Below are positions 39,101 to 44,598 of a stretch of 64,000 nucleotides of DNA, piece by piece. The notes below the pieces were generated by a model. That model made no database searches. It worked only from the letters and a program-made list of their open reading frames with translations, and had not been told where the DNA came from. Location: the NCBI RefSeq assembly GCF_003350925.1, contig NZ_KZ857173.1:886444-950443 (forward strand), written 5' to 3'. This DNA is from Dyella tabacisoli. GTDB lineage: Bacteria > Pseudomonadota > Gammaproteobacteria > Xanthomonadales > Rhodanobacteraceae. The position numbers and the translations under genes were made by a program. The first letter of the stretch is position 1. Every line of letters begins with the position of its first letter.

Positions 39101-39116
39101 GGTTTATTCGATTTAG
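27192..39116 (+). CDS. 3974-aa giant protein with LysM-like modules
   Basis: The gene spans 11.9 kb without a stop. The N-terminus (MSLQTVSAALAVAITPLHTI) is not a secretion signal. Residues 1 to about 1190 are beta-rich, with long alternating hydrophobic strands such as GGIYVQVEVIFQGVLGWF and EVEFLFFSVSFSFDVNLDVS. I recall similar blocks in DUF6603 proteins, but cannot confirm. LysM-like xGDTxxxI units occur near residues 1544 (YSVRAGDTVDSVADALG), 1618, 1750, 2852, 2958, 3013 and 3110, with weaker ones near 2905. The last 850 residues are unlike the rest, with VWARRFLADTDRLLS and a beta-rich end. No enzyme motif was seen. The best guess is a scaffold, receptor or surface-like protein tied to the genes before it. 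It has no membrane anchor, so how it leaves the cell, if it does, is unclear. Confidence 0.7.
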   Translation: MSLQTVSAALAVAITPLHTIDLYGAANGSADLAPLKPLLALFGITASYVLHKASLDPNTTSVRLDGNGHFGVPGALPANLSEVACTVLCTGVGDGPVTFQLSLAITTPGWMLGRLFPSLPDYELYDPASLTVGWITPSFLATTRIDRAVLSARSDELPTPQLYLSGDLPDQPPYSDYDNIVFPWPLRLNGTVVMPASSTSAPTLDLRAVSASATLGIAQSLLNFDTLLANGGSGLNLRDVGFRLACYTDLDPDTWGRTDFSVLDLIGTLSIGLVQAHLSTPVLATGRTWHLIAEFADDTLDVVTSIGQLTTLFGLPELPLPANFPILSGFQFRIVELWFRPPVGNAPPVLDYIALSIESKRPWKAPVPFVTIKNVGTRWVWGWGTLNDNNFGYISGSVYGSLEFGSGPSGSGGLPSLPPPDLGPAGGALVPTDASPDRADVLVDPFTIDVVAQIPSWAVSGNLHDGDVIPIGTAFRWFFGDPGPPAQSDMYITGFSFEADPQNQSYSANAEITFGLGELGPLGGWSINLIVTTVTVRTMSFAIDVTAGEVSGSMAGEFALTDQTKPPIILLTASYPGAAAAHPEGWTFAGDMYPGDTINLTELAGRFLGMTTIPGWVPTLSIDRLHFSFNSGTPSTYEFAGTVSLRWQPKIFDTPLKISASAGVDLTKPGNATTASGYVEGLFAINSIALSARLPVGPNVTEPTYQFKVQFGSVWLQALTSWRGDQSKGTRHQVISLQLGGVTVGDILEYVVNLAQPTIGYTLEPPWDVLKRIDLSRFVLTLDPQDNLVEFVYTANADLVFMKLDTIGVRYSRAGNEGGVSLILTGSILGKRFDGPNALSWDVVNDPPPPLPGQKQDEKVIDLRYLGLGQRVALKDPPDSVAASLAKLRADMSPDQKPDHNPLDGQAVEFNANSQWLIGLDLGVLDTLDIGIIFNDPRLYGLSIQLGGERAGSLAGLRFEILYKKITDDVGMFRIELRVPEAFRHIELGEVSITLGVIVVEIYTNGNFLIDLGFPYNRNYERSFSVQVFPFIGRGGIYFGVLDGNTSRRVPRITNGSFAPVLELGIGLAVGVGKEISIGPLSGGIYVQVEVIFQGVLGWFNPSAAGSSSATYYWGQGIAAIHGKLYGSVDFKIIKVSVTLEAYAQASVVFEAYRPTVFRLAVGVSVEAEVEFLFFSVSFSFDVNLDVSFTIGTEQATPWLLAANQNAPNQQRLRGNILPALQRQPMRRANALRHEHLLALARHRGIALHSLLAQNTVGQLQWKPTQKVFADSPRRATMTMLPCFGIGDVPVNWSPAQAADTTTPRYRAAFMVFADSGVLPGARTAAAASVRSAALSAQSADANTTDYLATDIWVRGFLLYAINALQTDPQEPITNVSAGQLAYLAAQLDLPGTTDDGFNETYLKQFFSTNIHLDISGNTDLPPSSKSGMVIAMPPFLSWASPQGGTVNFNTDNPIGPLYEWDVATRLAAYTTQGPPPRVTPPPDDPSTYQSYAMAVFRDFCLMLTKAAVKEASSALNNFVLKPTTATQSLGDIARLQPQVKVTYSVRAGDTVDSVADALGATTAELEFLNLDFALHLQAAAVGSSLQIKLGVSPDMLAQDNPGIVFAKRSLSLGTLSYQIVANDTFNSIGALFTVPAVNLFGVIGLADDTRLLATGAPFNAPALTYTPPAIGFNTLSTAATFYARYIGAVDPNTADGKNIAWYAQAIFDMNRAALNLPAQLANDQELPPGQPLYVPVALQNATPSAQPNYTTVPGDTLARIGAALNLAQNHGSDTGSQGWPLFRDGTVRNGNGSISLPAWTGLSILAAETPAMLARRTIVNWVNGDSGWHANWPGLLSWIGDSAVLAPLALITVAGASTDATTYYSFTSLTQKYGLTITDAALRLQNVADLYPVDTVLTVQHLPAQAVSTLADSVSSGTHLTSIIAQASRMLLAGAQLPQRQLLDGHVRAAASMAPMLDLTLQQFDVPVDPGNPGGIALSVTVSTNVDWITWMSSTTVRPGETDASLRARAPLAFDARINRGLALGQSLQAGMVVHTDTAATLAFSMTNTQVIAAAPATSLSVIPHAGPAAMALKGIAPRTYGLDHRLVLQSASVLPIPGMSTLSGPASLWPYPQALIGRARLGLPTPYEILGAAHGNADGSQSIALINTTFATLLPFQARRVDHNPQLLSLIGVTTEQRDVLLLLRTYLANAQTPAGSIGYLLLAPSPNADDNNGLAVFNQTASAISLVKTNLSTESVPQPAAIARVARAARSNTQPLYFATLAQLANFILLLWEGSTVGGIGYFLDMGQDVPGSAFDDQGIATLNLLVIAGEQQSAITRGRKLLAFNNCALIASGADPSAQALYVEATDASDMMEQALVPAGNIGFTMSLPRPVDNVDPIVQKKVRLARQYSLLSFNTATVAGAVFTMAASGLPLTPQASDGSAMPLWQQHRLQRYGLLAREKTAATPAKNYWDYQQVIPAFRFGPASPTPNVTGLPAPAADPYRGTGTYPVVNTDRNPPKMNLLIGFGDVAGNRSANANGAPLSIDAGYTDPLLGPAGWPAVVTGYLVTGSGANVALNINVAPKGAALMPSPTQSGDALVTAAIRQWQTYAQIYYQLAQPGISASVLTSLAVTSDGKGQPVSDIAPLLGYAAGAYLYAQAAASVSALPPLGATTLGQVPTLYGVAWADLAQANLHLPLALLFGDSAVFTVPAFIAMTDQATANTLTAHLPNGWPAPSATAMLQLPSNRDQLLLRIGTVLAVPSRAVSIPAVAPSLAMLAGTLGTNAVLLANDSAADSALRDGCVLTMEGVSITIGVTLVPGSTQTVQTFANVVLAFADQGINLAVSDIALVYADTADLLKAGATMHTAHYIARHGDTLGSNHSSVSANDLIAANLATPNLFDNGALIYLGPFMVNSSSAIAPGPNETLGHFANRYACPAEQLLAANPSLALPSNTSLTISGAVQLPASSELKLPYTLRANETLQQIGTRFYASGNPATTLVTLNQAMPGIVVANQTFTVQVGSTPVPVTTVAGDTFDSILLRVQNVVSTATLADIAAAMQSTPGLLRGGALMLCPPVQLAAATAPNAIAGLYNVSSTSFALANAGVTGLFVAGLTLKSPQTTLPSVQTLAGDTFNSLMARFATAYANAGLQPTVGIAEIVSANADLAFLKAGAIALLPPLAATLNVPIGGQGPYPGPAFALQVNLRLQRPPALIHPDFAQDGPVARADSIIPPPAHDPSVAGDGFLNFNAFVAAMRFALPTLRLATGRVAGDSNDLWAVNFGSNGITNVQLTQGVRFGNNALPRFMALQPLYPALVSRAKIPIQLLGSDGNLDGLPVDHDYQGIDAEVWARRFLADTDRLLSTEYASAIYANSATRAQLTLVLDAKATLTTAIPAGLDSVFKVNVAQQPNDPQAVTDPNLAAGLVKAREALTQRLGISLSDAYATTTVIQYDGQITSPWIPSPQKPLLPPANLEGTARELITNQPANHELPWRLTSAKTPLDERAPFVTLMMTVTTPAAQSSVPINLEYAVSNLEFNITAVNAAPGYVASDWLSFVPLLSGADAPASLHTSLGSAQVPIVLRTFPGEPIILGQTADASVDAQDPNLTLANAPLWTYSLSYSHEHAAQDSVLITAQFNLHKPTIQPRAVPPPTDLFTELAKYMAVADELWKLLSGLLDPATTIPASTLAHAVTTFTTLATNIANHWNIRLTQAAMQSGDAIDDTWIADLNYLFDANVSYRTSASVRCIDSLSLHSQQAQPGPNGATWPQVWCRDAADQPVALIPSAPVDQTVVYSVPPELSIPASSWPMFTIAWPQLNVSSVQNARAKLSVTRNQWLTTRSGPATNPSFVFKTGTVTATDIATPLNTWSRPFILQGNDTTAALNQAFGTLFPPASRVANLKLTMGLFYGYQLIQDPLHPELSLVSELPVGLYADQFLTDQTAAQINTALTTWKSQMQPNPNGAEWVFSLTLYSAMDANKRPLLSVERMVYSI

Positions 39117-39123
39117 GTTTTTT

Positions 39124-39209
39124 GTTTTGGCTAGGTTGTTCGCCTGCGGCGTTTTCGGCCACCTGCCGGTGGTCGAAAGCCCGCCGCAGGCGAACAACCC
39201 AGCCAAAAC
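39124..39209. repeat. Inverted repeat at the end of the giant gene
   Basis: A 28-base arm at 39124-39151, starting GTTTTGGCTAGG, pairs with its complement at 39182-39209 with one mismatch. Between them GCCACC...GGTGG forms an inner stem. Its core CGAAAGCCCGCCGCAGGCGAAC is shared with the element at 59400-59450. T-rich sequence precedes it. It lies 8 bases after the giant-gene stop and 13 bases before the end of a minus-strand gene, so it could end transcripts from both sides. Confidence 0.75.
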
Positions 39210-39222
39210 ACCAACCCAAACC

Positions 39223-39879
39223 TCACCCCCCCTCAAACCGCGCCAACTCCTCAAGCACACCCTCCGCGCGATAAACCGACTTACCCGCCTGACTACGCTG
39301 AAGCACACGCCCGCGCCCACTACGACGCATCCAATACACAACGCCCCAGAGAATCAACAAACACACAAAAGCGCTAGCCATCCAACTCCACACCACGATC
39401 GGCGCGTTAACCCATACATCAGCCCCCATCCAGGCAAATATCACCAATATCAGCGGCACCCAGATAAAACAGCCGATAACTGCAAACACCGGCCATTCCA
39501 CCCGCTCCCGCCATGCCTGCAGCGTGGCCAATTGCCGCTGGATATCCAGCACCTGGTTTGCATAGTCAATGCGATTGACCAGATACAAATTGCGCGCTGC
39601 GGAAAGCACAAACATCAATCCATAAATATGCAGTGCCAGTCCTGACAACATCAGATGCGGCTTATCCAGGTGCTCTACCCAGAACGGCGCGAACAGCAAC
39701 ATCACACAGACACCGGCCATGATTTGCAAACGCTGTCCCCACACCAGCGGCCGCAGACTGCGACGCGCTTTGTCCAGCCGCGCGTCCCGATACAACTGCA
39801 GGTTCAACGTATTTTGCTGCTCAAGCCGGCGATCCAGTGCCTGCCAGGCTTGTTTGAAATCATCGAGTTCCATCATCAC
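39223..39879 (-). CDS. Membrane protein paired with a sigma factor
   Basis: The 218-aa product starts MMMELDDFKQAWQALDRRLEQ, a soluble helical stretch of about 45 residues. Predicted membrane helices follow: two around residues 52-95 and two near 130-185. No anti-sigma zinc motif (HxxxCxxC) is present. The start overlaps the stop of the upstream sigma-factor gene by four bases, so the two are coupled; an anti-sigma or sensor role is inferred from this position only. It has a basic tail (RRSGRGRVLQRSQ). Confidence 0.7.
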   Translation of the reverse strand: MMMELDDFKQAWQALDRRLEQQNTLNLQLYRDARLDKARRSLRPLVWGQRLQIMAGVCVMLLFAPFWVEHLDKPHLMLSGLALHIYGLMFVLSAARNLYLVNRIDYANQVLDIQRQLATLQAWRERVEWPVFAVIGCFIWVPLILVIFAWMGADVWVNAPIVVWSWMASAFVCLLILWGVVYWMRRSGRGRVLQRSQAGKSVYRAEGVLEELARFEGG

Positions 39880-40406
39880 GCTCCCGCCGTAAGGGTTTCA
39901 TCCGCGCGCATCTGGCCGCGCAATCGTTGTTTGATGCGATGGATTTTGGTTGCCACGTTGGTTTCGCTGATGCCGATGATGTCGGCGATCTCGGTATAGC
40001 TGCGGTCTTCCAGATAAAGCAGGATCAACGCGCGATGCAGTGCGTCGAGCTGCGCGATAAAGGCATGCAGTGATTGCAGCCGCTCATCGGGTTCGGTGAT
40101 GGGTGTACCGCCGCCCAAAGTATCGAGCAGGTATTCGTCCAGGGGCTCAAAACGCTCACCCTGCCCGCGCTCGCGCCGCGCATGCGATATGCCGACGTTG
40201 AGTGCGATGCGATACATCCAGGTGGTAAAACGGCCGCGCTGGGCGTCATAACTGCCGAACGAACGCCATAGCTGGGCGCAGATCTCTTGCGCCAGGTCAT
40301 GCCGGTCCTCCGCCTGGCGTGCATAGATGCCGGCCACTTTGAATACGATCTTCTGGTGCTCGCGCAGCAGTGCATCAAAGCATTTTTGTAATTCGGTCAT
40401 CGCCAT
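39876..40406 (-). CDS. ECF-type RNA polymerase sigma factor (sigma-70 family)
   Basis: The 176-aa protein has region 2 (residues about 20-85: DLAQEICAQLWRSFGSYD, then TTWMYRIALNVGISHARR) and region 4 (residues about 118-165: LYLEDRSYTEIADIIGISETNVATKIHRIKQRL, an HTH split here as SYTEIADIIGIS). These are the promoter -10 and -35 binding parts of extracytoplasmic-function sigma factors. The first ATG is at 40406; a second at 40400 is possible. The downstream gene overlaps it and encodes a membrane protein. Confidence 0.9.
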   Translation of the reverse strand: MAMTELQKCFDALLREHQKIVFKVAGIYARQAEDRHDLAQEICAQLWRSFGSYDAQRGRFTTWMYRIALNVGISHARRERGQGERFEPLDEYLLDTLGGGTPITEPDERLQSLHAFIAQLDALHRALILLYLEDRSYTEIADIIGISETNVATKIHRIKQRLRGQMRADETLTAGA

Positions 40407-40494
40407 GGTGGCTCGTATCCCCGCTATTCACCCCATGATTCGCTGAGCGATGAAAAAAATCACACCGTGCACCAAGTGCGAACCCCACCCCAAC

Positions 40495-40633
40495 CCTCCC
40501 CTACAAGCAGGGAGGGGGTGCAGTCTTGCCGCGAACTTGACGCTTACCCACACACCCGAGAGCCCGCACGGCGATATGAACGAAATACTCGATCACGCGT
40601 AGGTTGGGGTGAGCACAAGCGAACCCCAACATG
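40495..40633. repeat. Short palindromic repeats upstream of the sigma factor gene
   Basis: An imperfect CCCTCCC-type hairpin lies at about 40495-40518, of the type seen also at 44341, 59125 and 63263. Near 40600-40633 is GTAGGTTGGGGTGAGCACAA followed by GCGAACCCCAACA. This is a solo arm of the 34-bp inverted repeat at 54576-54657, and itself has 8-bp inverted ends (GTTGGGGT/ACCCCAAC). Confidence 0.7.
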
Positions 40634-40656
40634 CCACGGTCGGCACCACCGATGCA

Positions 40657-40932
40657 TCACGGTGGACCGGGCGGCGAGATAAGAATGGCGATCACGGCTT
40701 TGATGACGTAGGTGGCACGTGACAGCAACATCAAAATACCTGCAATGAGCCCCCACTTAGCGTGGGTTGCACCCGGCTGCATATGGCTGTCCCAGACAAC
40801 GCCAGCCCAGCCGAATATGACGAATATCAGCGCTATCCAAATCACCACGCAGCCGACGATGAATGAAAGCCATTTGGGCCCCGGAATAAACAGGGTTGCC
40901 CATGCGACGGCTACAAACAGAAAGAAGAACAA
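40657..40932 (-). CDS. Small membrane protein, hypothetical
   Basis: The 91-aa product is strongly hydrophobic, with three probable membrane helices: VAVAWATLFIPG at the N-terminus, IVGCVVIWIALIFVIFGWAG in the middle, and a third around GLIAGILMLLSRATYVIKAV. I recognise no family. The frame is credible because hydrophobicity, codon use and start are consistent, but it sits in a stretch full of repeats. Confidence 0.5.
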   Translation of the reverse strand: MFFFLFVAVAWATLFIPGPKWLSFIVGCVVIWIALIFVIFGWAGVVWDSHMQPGATHAKWGLIAGILMLLSRATYVIKAVIAILISPPGPP

Positions 40933-41142
40933 TCGACACCCCCCTTATCTAACCCTTCTAACCCTTCTAACCCTGCCGCCGTAACCTAATAGAGTCAGGT
41001 ACATGCATCGTGCTGATTTAACATAAATTGCTTAGTGATGCCGATTCCATGATCCGCCATGTCGATTTCGGCCGCGCTTGTTCGTCATTAACAGGTAAAC
41101 CCGTGAATGTCCGCCTCACCCTACCTCTCTAAGGATTCGAAC

Positions 41143-41757
41143 ATGTCGACAAGAAACAACAATGCGCTGCATGCGCTTGGTCCGATTTTCTTCATGCTGT
41201 TGATTACCGGCGGGGTGGTGCAGGCAAGCCCGGTTACCTACACCATCGACCCTAATCACACCTACCCCAGCTTCGAGGCCGATCATTTCGGCGGCTTGTC
41301 GACCTGGCGCGGAAAATTCGACAAGACCAGCGGCAAGGTAACGCTGGACAAAGCCGCCGGCACCGGCAGCGTGGACATCACGGTCGATACATCGAGCGCC
41401 GACTTCGGCCTGGATAAGATGAATGAAGCGGCGCGCGGCAAAGAGCTGCTCGACGTCGCCAAATACCCGCAGGCTACCTACAAGGGCAAATTAGCCAGTT
41501 TCGTCAACGGATCGCCGACCAAGGTCATCGGCACCTTGACTCTGCATGGGGTGACGCGCCCGCTCGACCTTACGGTCAACTCGTTCAAGTGCATCCAGCA
41601 TCCGATGTTCAAGCGGGAATTGTGCGGCGCCGATGCAACGGCCACCTTTAATCGTGATGACTTCGGCATGGACACGGGTAAATCCTACGGTTTCAACATG
41701 GCGGTGGTGCTGCGCATCCAGGCCGAGGCGCTGATCGATACCGACGCCGGGATGTGA
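41143..41757 (+). CDS. YceI family periplasmic lipid-binding protein
   Basis: The ATG at 41143 follows AAGGA by seven bases and gives 204 aa. An N-terminal export signal ([18 protein letters not shown]) precedes [19 protein letters not shown], the YceI family start. YceI is a lipocalin-like beta barrel that binds polyisoprenoids such as ubiquinone precursors; its exact role varies. The rest, for example [18 protein letters not shown] and [11 protein letters not shown], fits the family throughout. It is monocistronic, with 90 bases to the next gene. Confidence 0.92.
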   Translation: MSTRNNNALHALGPIFFMLLITGGVVQASPVTYTIDPNHTYPSFEADHFGGLSTWRGKFDKTSGKVTLDKAAGTGSVDITVDTSSADFGLDKMNEAARGKELLDVAKYPQATYKGKLASFVNGSPTKVIGTLTLHGVTRPLDLTVNSFKCIQHPMFKRELCGADATATFNRDDFGMDTGKSYGFNMAVVLRIQAEALIDTDAGM

Positions 41758-41848
41758 TGATCGCGTAGGGCCTGCGTATTGCCTTATGCGTGGACTGCCG
41801 GGTCGATCCCCTACAATCGCTTGATCCCCGCTTCGACCCGGCTAAGCC

Positions 41849-42544
41849 ATGCCACCGCTACGCATCAAACGCTATCTCATCACCGGTTTGCTTACGTTTA
41901 TTCCACTGTGGGTGACGTGGCTGGTATTTAAATTTGTGCTGGGCATGCTCGCCGGCATTGGCGCCCCCCTGGTGGCCGCACTGGTCGGTACGCTGTCATT
42001 CGTTGCGCCCAACGCCGCCGCCACGCTCAGTAACGGTTGGCTCACCTCCATCGTAGCCCTGCTGATTACGTTGGCCGCGCTGTATTTGATCGGCTGGCTG
42101 ACCAACCGAGTCATCGGCCGGCGCCTGCTCGATGCGTTCGACGGGTTGCTGGCGCGCATTCCGGTCGTGCAGACCATCTACGGCGGCACCAAAAAACTGA
42201 TGGCGGTGCTGCAGCAAAAACCCTCGGGCATGCAGCGCGTGGTGCTGGTGGATTTTCCACGCCGCGGCATGAAGGTGGTCGGCTTTGTCACTCGCGTGAT
42301 GGTTGAGGAAGGCACCGGCCAGGAGATGGCCGCGGTGTATATACCGACCACACCCAACCCGACGGGCGGCTATCTGGAAATCGTGCCGGTCAACGAATTG
42401 ACGCCTACCGACTGGACCATGGATCAGGCCATGGCCTTCATTATTTCCGGCGGTGCGGTGGCCCCCGATACGCTGCCCAGTACACCTACCCTGCCACACC
42501 GCGCACCATCCCCCACTGACGAACAACCAGAGAATCACGCGTGA
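41849..42544 (+). CDS. DUF502 membrane protein
   Basis: The 231-aa protein has two N-terminal membrane helices (about residues 5-30 and 60-90) and a soluble domain with PVVQTIYGGTKKLMAVL and YIPTTPNPTGGYLEIVP, the DUF502 signatures. Function is unknown. The first residues MPPLRIKRYLITGLLTFIPLWVTWLV are cut here to the RYLITGLLTFIPLWVTWLV segment. Its stop overlaps the GTG start of the M14 peptidase gene, so they are coupled. Confidence 0.88.
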   Translation: MPPLRIKRYLITGLLTFIPLWVTWLVFKFVLGMLAGIGAPLVAALVGTLSFVAPNAAATLSNGWLTSIVALLITLAALYLIGWLTNRVIGRRLLDAFDGLLARIPVVQTIYGGTKKLMAVLQQKPSGMQRVVLVDFPRRGMKVVGFVTRVMVEEGTGQEMAAVYIPTTPNPTGGYLEIVPVNELTPTDWTMDQAMAFIISGGAVAPDTLPSTPTLPHRAPSPTDEQPENHA

Positions 42545-44331
42545 AGCTACGCCGACTCGCCTTACTTACCTTGTTGGGATCTGTCTCGATGACCATGCAT
42601 GCCACCGACTGGACCACCCCTGCCGAAGCCGCGCACTTTCGCACCACGCCGGACTACGCCACCACCCTGGATTATCTACAACGCCTTGTTGCCGCCGCGC
42701 CGGGCAAGCTCAAGCTGGAGAGCTTCGGCACCAGCCCGCAAGGACGGCCGATGACGGTGATGATCGCCAGCGGCGACGGCACCTTTACGCCTGAAGCCGC
42801 ACGCAAGGCGGGCAAGCCCGTCGTGCTGCTGCAGGCCGGCATACATCCGGGCGAGATCGAGGGCAAAGACGCCGGGCTGATGCTGCTGCGCGATTTCGCC
42901 GTTACCGGCAAACTGCCGCAACTGCTCGATCATGTGGTGCTGGTGTATATCCCGGTGTTCAGTGTGGATGGCCACGAGAACTCCAGCCCGTATCACCGCA
43001 TCAATCAAGATGGCCCGGACAGCATGGGCTTTCGCGGCCAGGCGCAATACCTCAACCTCAACCGCGACTATGTCAAAGCCGATGCGCCGGAAATACGCGA
43101 CTGGCTAAAGCTATGGCAGCGCTGGCTGCCGGATTTCTTCGTCGATGTGCACACCACCAACGGCGCCGATTACCAATACGATCTCACCTGGTACAGCGAA
43201 GATCCGCACAAGCTCGACCCGGCTGTAGCGGCGTGGCAGCACCACACCCTCGTGGACCAGGCCATGCCCGCTTACGAAAAGCGCGGTCATCTCGCCTCGA
43301 TCTATCTGGACTTCAAAGACGGCCGCGACCCGCACAAAGGCATCGCCAATTTCGGCTCTGGCCCGCGCTTTTCCACCGGCTACGTGGCTTTGCAAAACCG
43401 CCCGGCATTGCTGATCGAAACGCATATGCTCAAGCCCTACGACAACCGCGTGCGCGCTACCTATGATCTGGTCGAGATCCTGCTGGAAAAAATCGGCGGT
43501 GATCCAAAGGCGCTGCTTGCCGCAACCAGCCAGGCCGATGCGCATGCCATCGCCCGCGATGCCAAGGCGCAGGTCGCGCTGAGCTACAAGCTCGATCCCA
43601 CACCGACGCCGTTCGAGTTCAAGAGCTTCGAGTTCAGCCAGACCCATAGCGATATCTCCAACAGTAGCTGGATCCAGTACGACCCCAGCAAGCCCAAGAG
43701 CTATGCCATCGAAAACTGGAACGCCTTGCTGCCCGACCTTTCGATCACGCCACCGGCGGCCTATGCGATCCCGGCGCAATGGACGTCCATCATCGATAAG
43801 CTCGACGCTCACGGTGTCGCCTATACACGTCTTGCACATCCGCAGAAGATCAAGGCCGAGAGCTACCAGCTCGATCATCCGCAATGGGCGAGCCAGCCGT
43901 TTGAGGGGCACTTGATGCTGCGCGACTTTGCGCAAAGCACGGTATCGCGCGAGGTGGAATTGCCGGTCGGCTCGGTGATCGTGCCGCTCAACCAGCGCAG
44001 CGCCAACGTCGCAATCAACCTGCTCGAACCCCAAGCACCCGACTCGCTGCTGCACTGGGGTTTCCTCAATGCGATCTTCGAGCCGAAGGAATACGGCGAA
44101 CCGCGCGTGGTGGAAAAACTCGCGCGCGACATGCTGGCCAAAGATCCGGCGCTGCAAGCGGAGTTCACCAAGAAACTGCAAGACGACCCTAGCTTCGCCA
44201 AAGACAGCGCCGCACGGCTAAGCTTTTTCTTCCAGCGTTCGCCCTGGTACAGCGTGCAAGGTGTTGGCGCCTACCCGGTGCTGCGCCTGGATGCCGCGCA
44301 GACCGCTGCGCTGGGCAAACAATCGCACTAA
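42541..44331 (+). CDS. M14 family zinc carboxypeptidase, secreted
   Basis: The 596-aa protein has a signal peptide (MKLRRLALLTLLGSVSMTMHA). Its M14 domain has zinc ligands in GIHPGEIEGKD (His and Glu) and DVHTTNG (His), with a catalytic Glu in LIETHMLKPY. The remaining 300 residues are a C-terminal extension with beta-rich segments. It is expected in the periplasm or outside, trimming C-terminal residues or acting on peptidoglycan peptides; substrate unknown. The gene starts with GTG, overlapping the DUF502 stop. A CCCTCCCCTGC hairpin follows its stop. Confidence 0.88.
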   Translation: MKLRRLALLTLLGSVSMTMHATDWTTPAEAAHFRTTPDYATTLDYLQRLVAAAPGKLKLESFGTSPQGRPMTVMIASGDGTFTPEAARKAGKPVVLLQAGIHPGEIEGKDAGLMLLRDFAVTGKLPQLLDHVVLVYIPVFSVDGHENSSPYHRINQDGPDSMGFRGQAQYLNLNRDYVKADAPEIRDWLKLWQRWLPDFFVDVHTTNGADYQYDLTWYSEDPHKLDPAVAAWQHHTLVDQAMPAYEKRGHLASIYLDFKDGRDPHKGIANFGSGPRFSTGYVALQNRPALLIETHMLKPYDNRVRATYDLVEILLEKIGGDPKALLAATSQADAHAIARDAKAQVALSYKLDPTPTPFEFKSFEFSQTHSDISNSSWIQYDPSKPKSYAIENWNALLPDLSITPPAAYAIPAQWTSIIDKLDAHGVAYTRLAHPQKIKAESYQLDHPQWASQPFEGHLMLRDFAQSTVSREVELPVGSVIVPLNQRSANVAINLLEPQAPDSLLHWGFLNAIFEPKEYGEPRVVEKLARDMLAKDPALQAEFTKKLQDDPSFAKDSAARLSFFFQRSPWYSVQGVGAYPVLRLDAAQTAALGKQSH

Positions 44332-44340
44332 ACCACGCTG

Positions 44341-44364
44341 CCCTCCCCTGCTGGCAGGGGAGGG
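44341..44364. repeat. CCCTCCCCTGC palindrome after the M14 gene
   Basis: CCCTCCCCTGC (44341-44351) pairs perfectly with GCAGGGGAGGG (44354-44364), loop TG. It lacks a T-run. The same palindrome recurs at 59125-59148 and 63263-63286. Confidence 0.8.
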
Positions 44365-44598
44365 CCTAAAAGCGGACACGGGATTTTTTACCTAAGTGTC
44401 ATGGCGCCGAGGTGCGGTCATAAACTGTCACATCCTCGCCGGAGGCATGCCCCGGCTTGCCTCTTGCCCCCTGACCTTTGACACTGTCTGGCCTATGACT
44501 CTTGGCCTAGGGTTAAAAGTCATGTCCGCCACCCCGGCGCAAGTTGGGTAATTGGCCTAAAACCACGCCCGACAGGGCAGTACACCACGAGGATCTCC

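Noticed and set aside
44478-44506. Sigma-70 promoter for the M13 gene (TTGACA)
   Set aside because: No acceptable -10 hexamer at 16-18 bases spacing.
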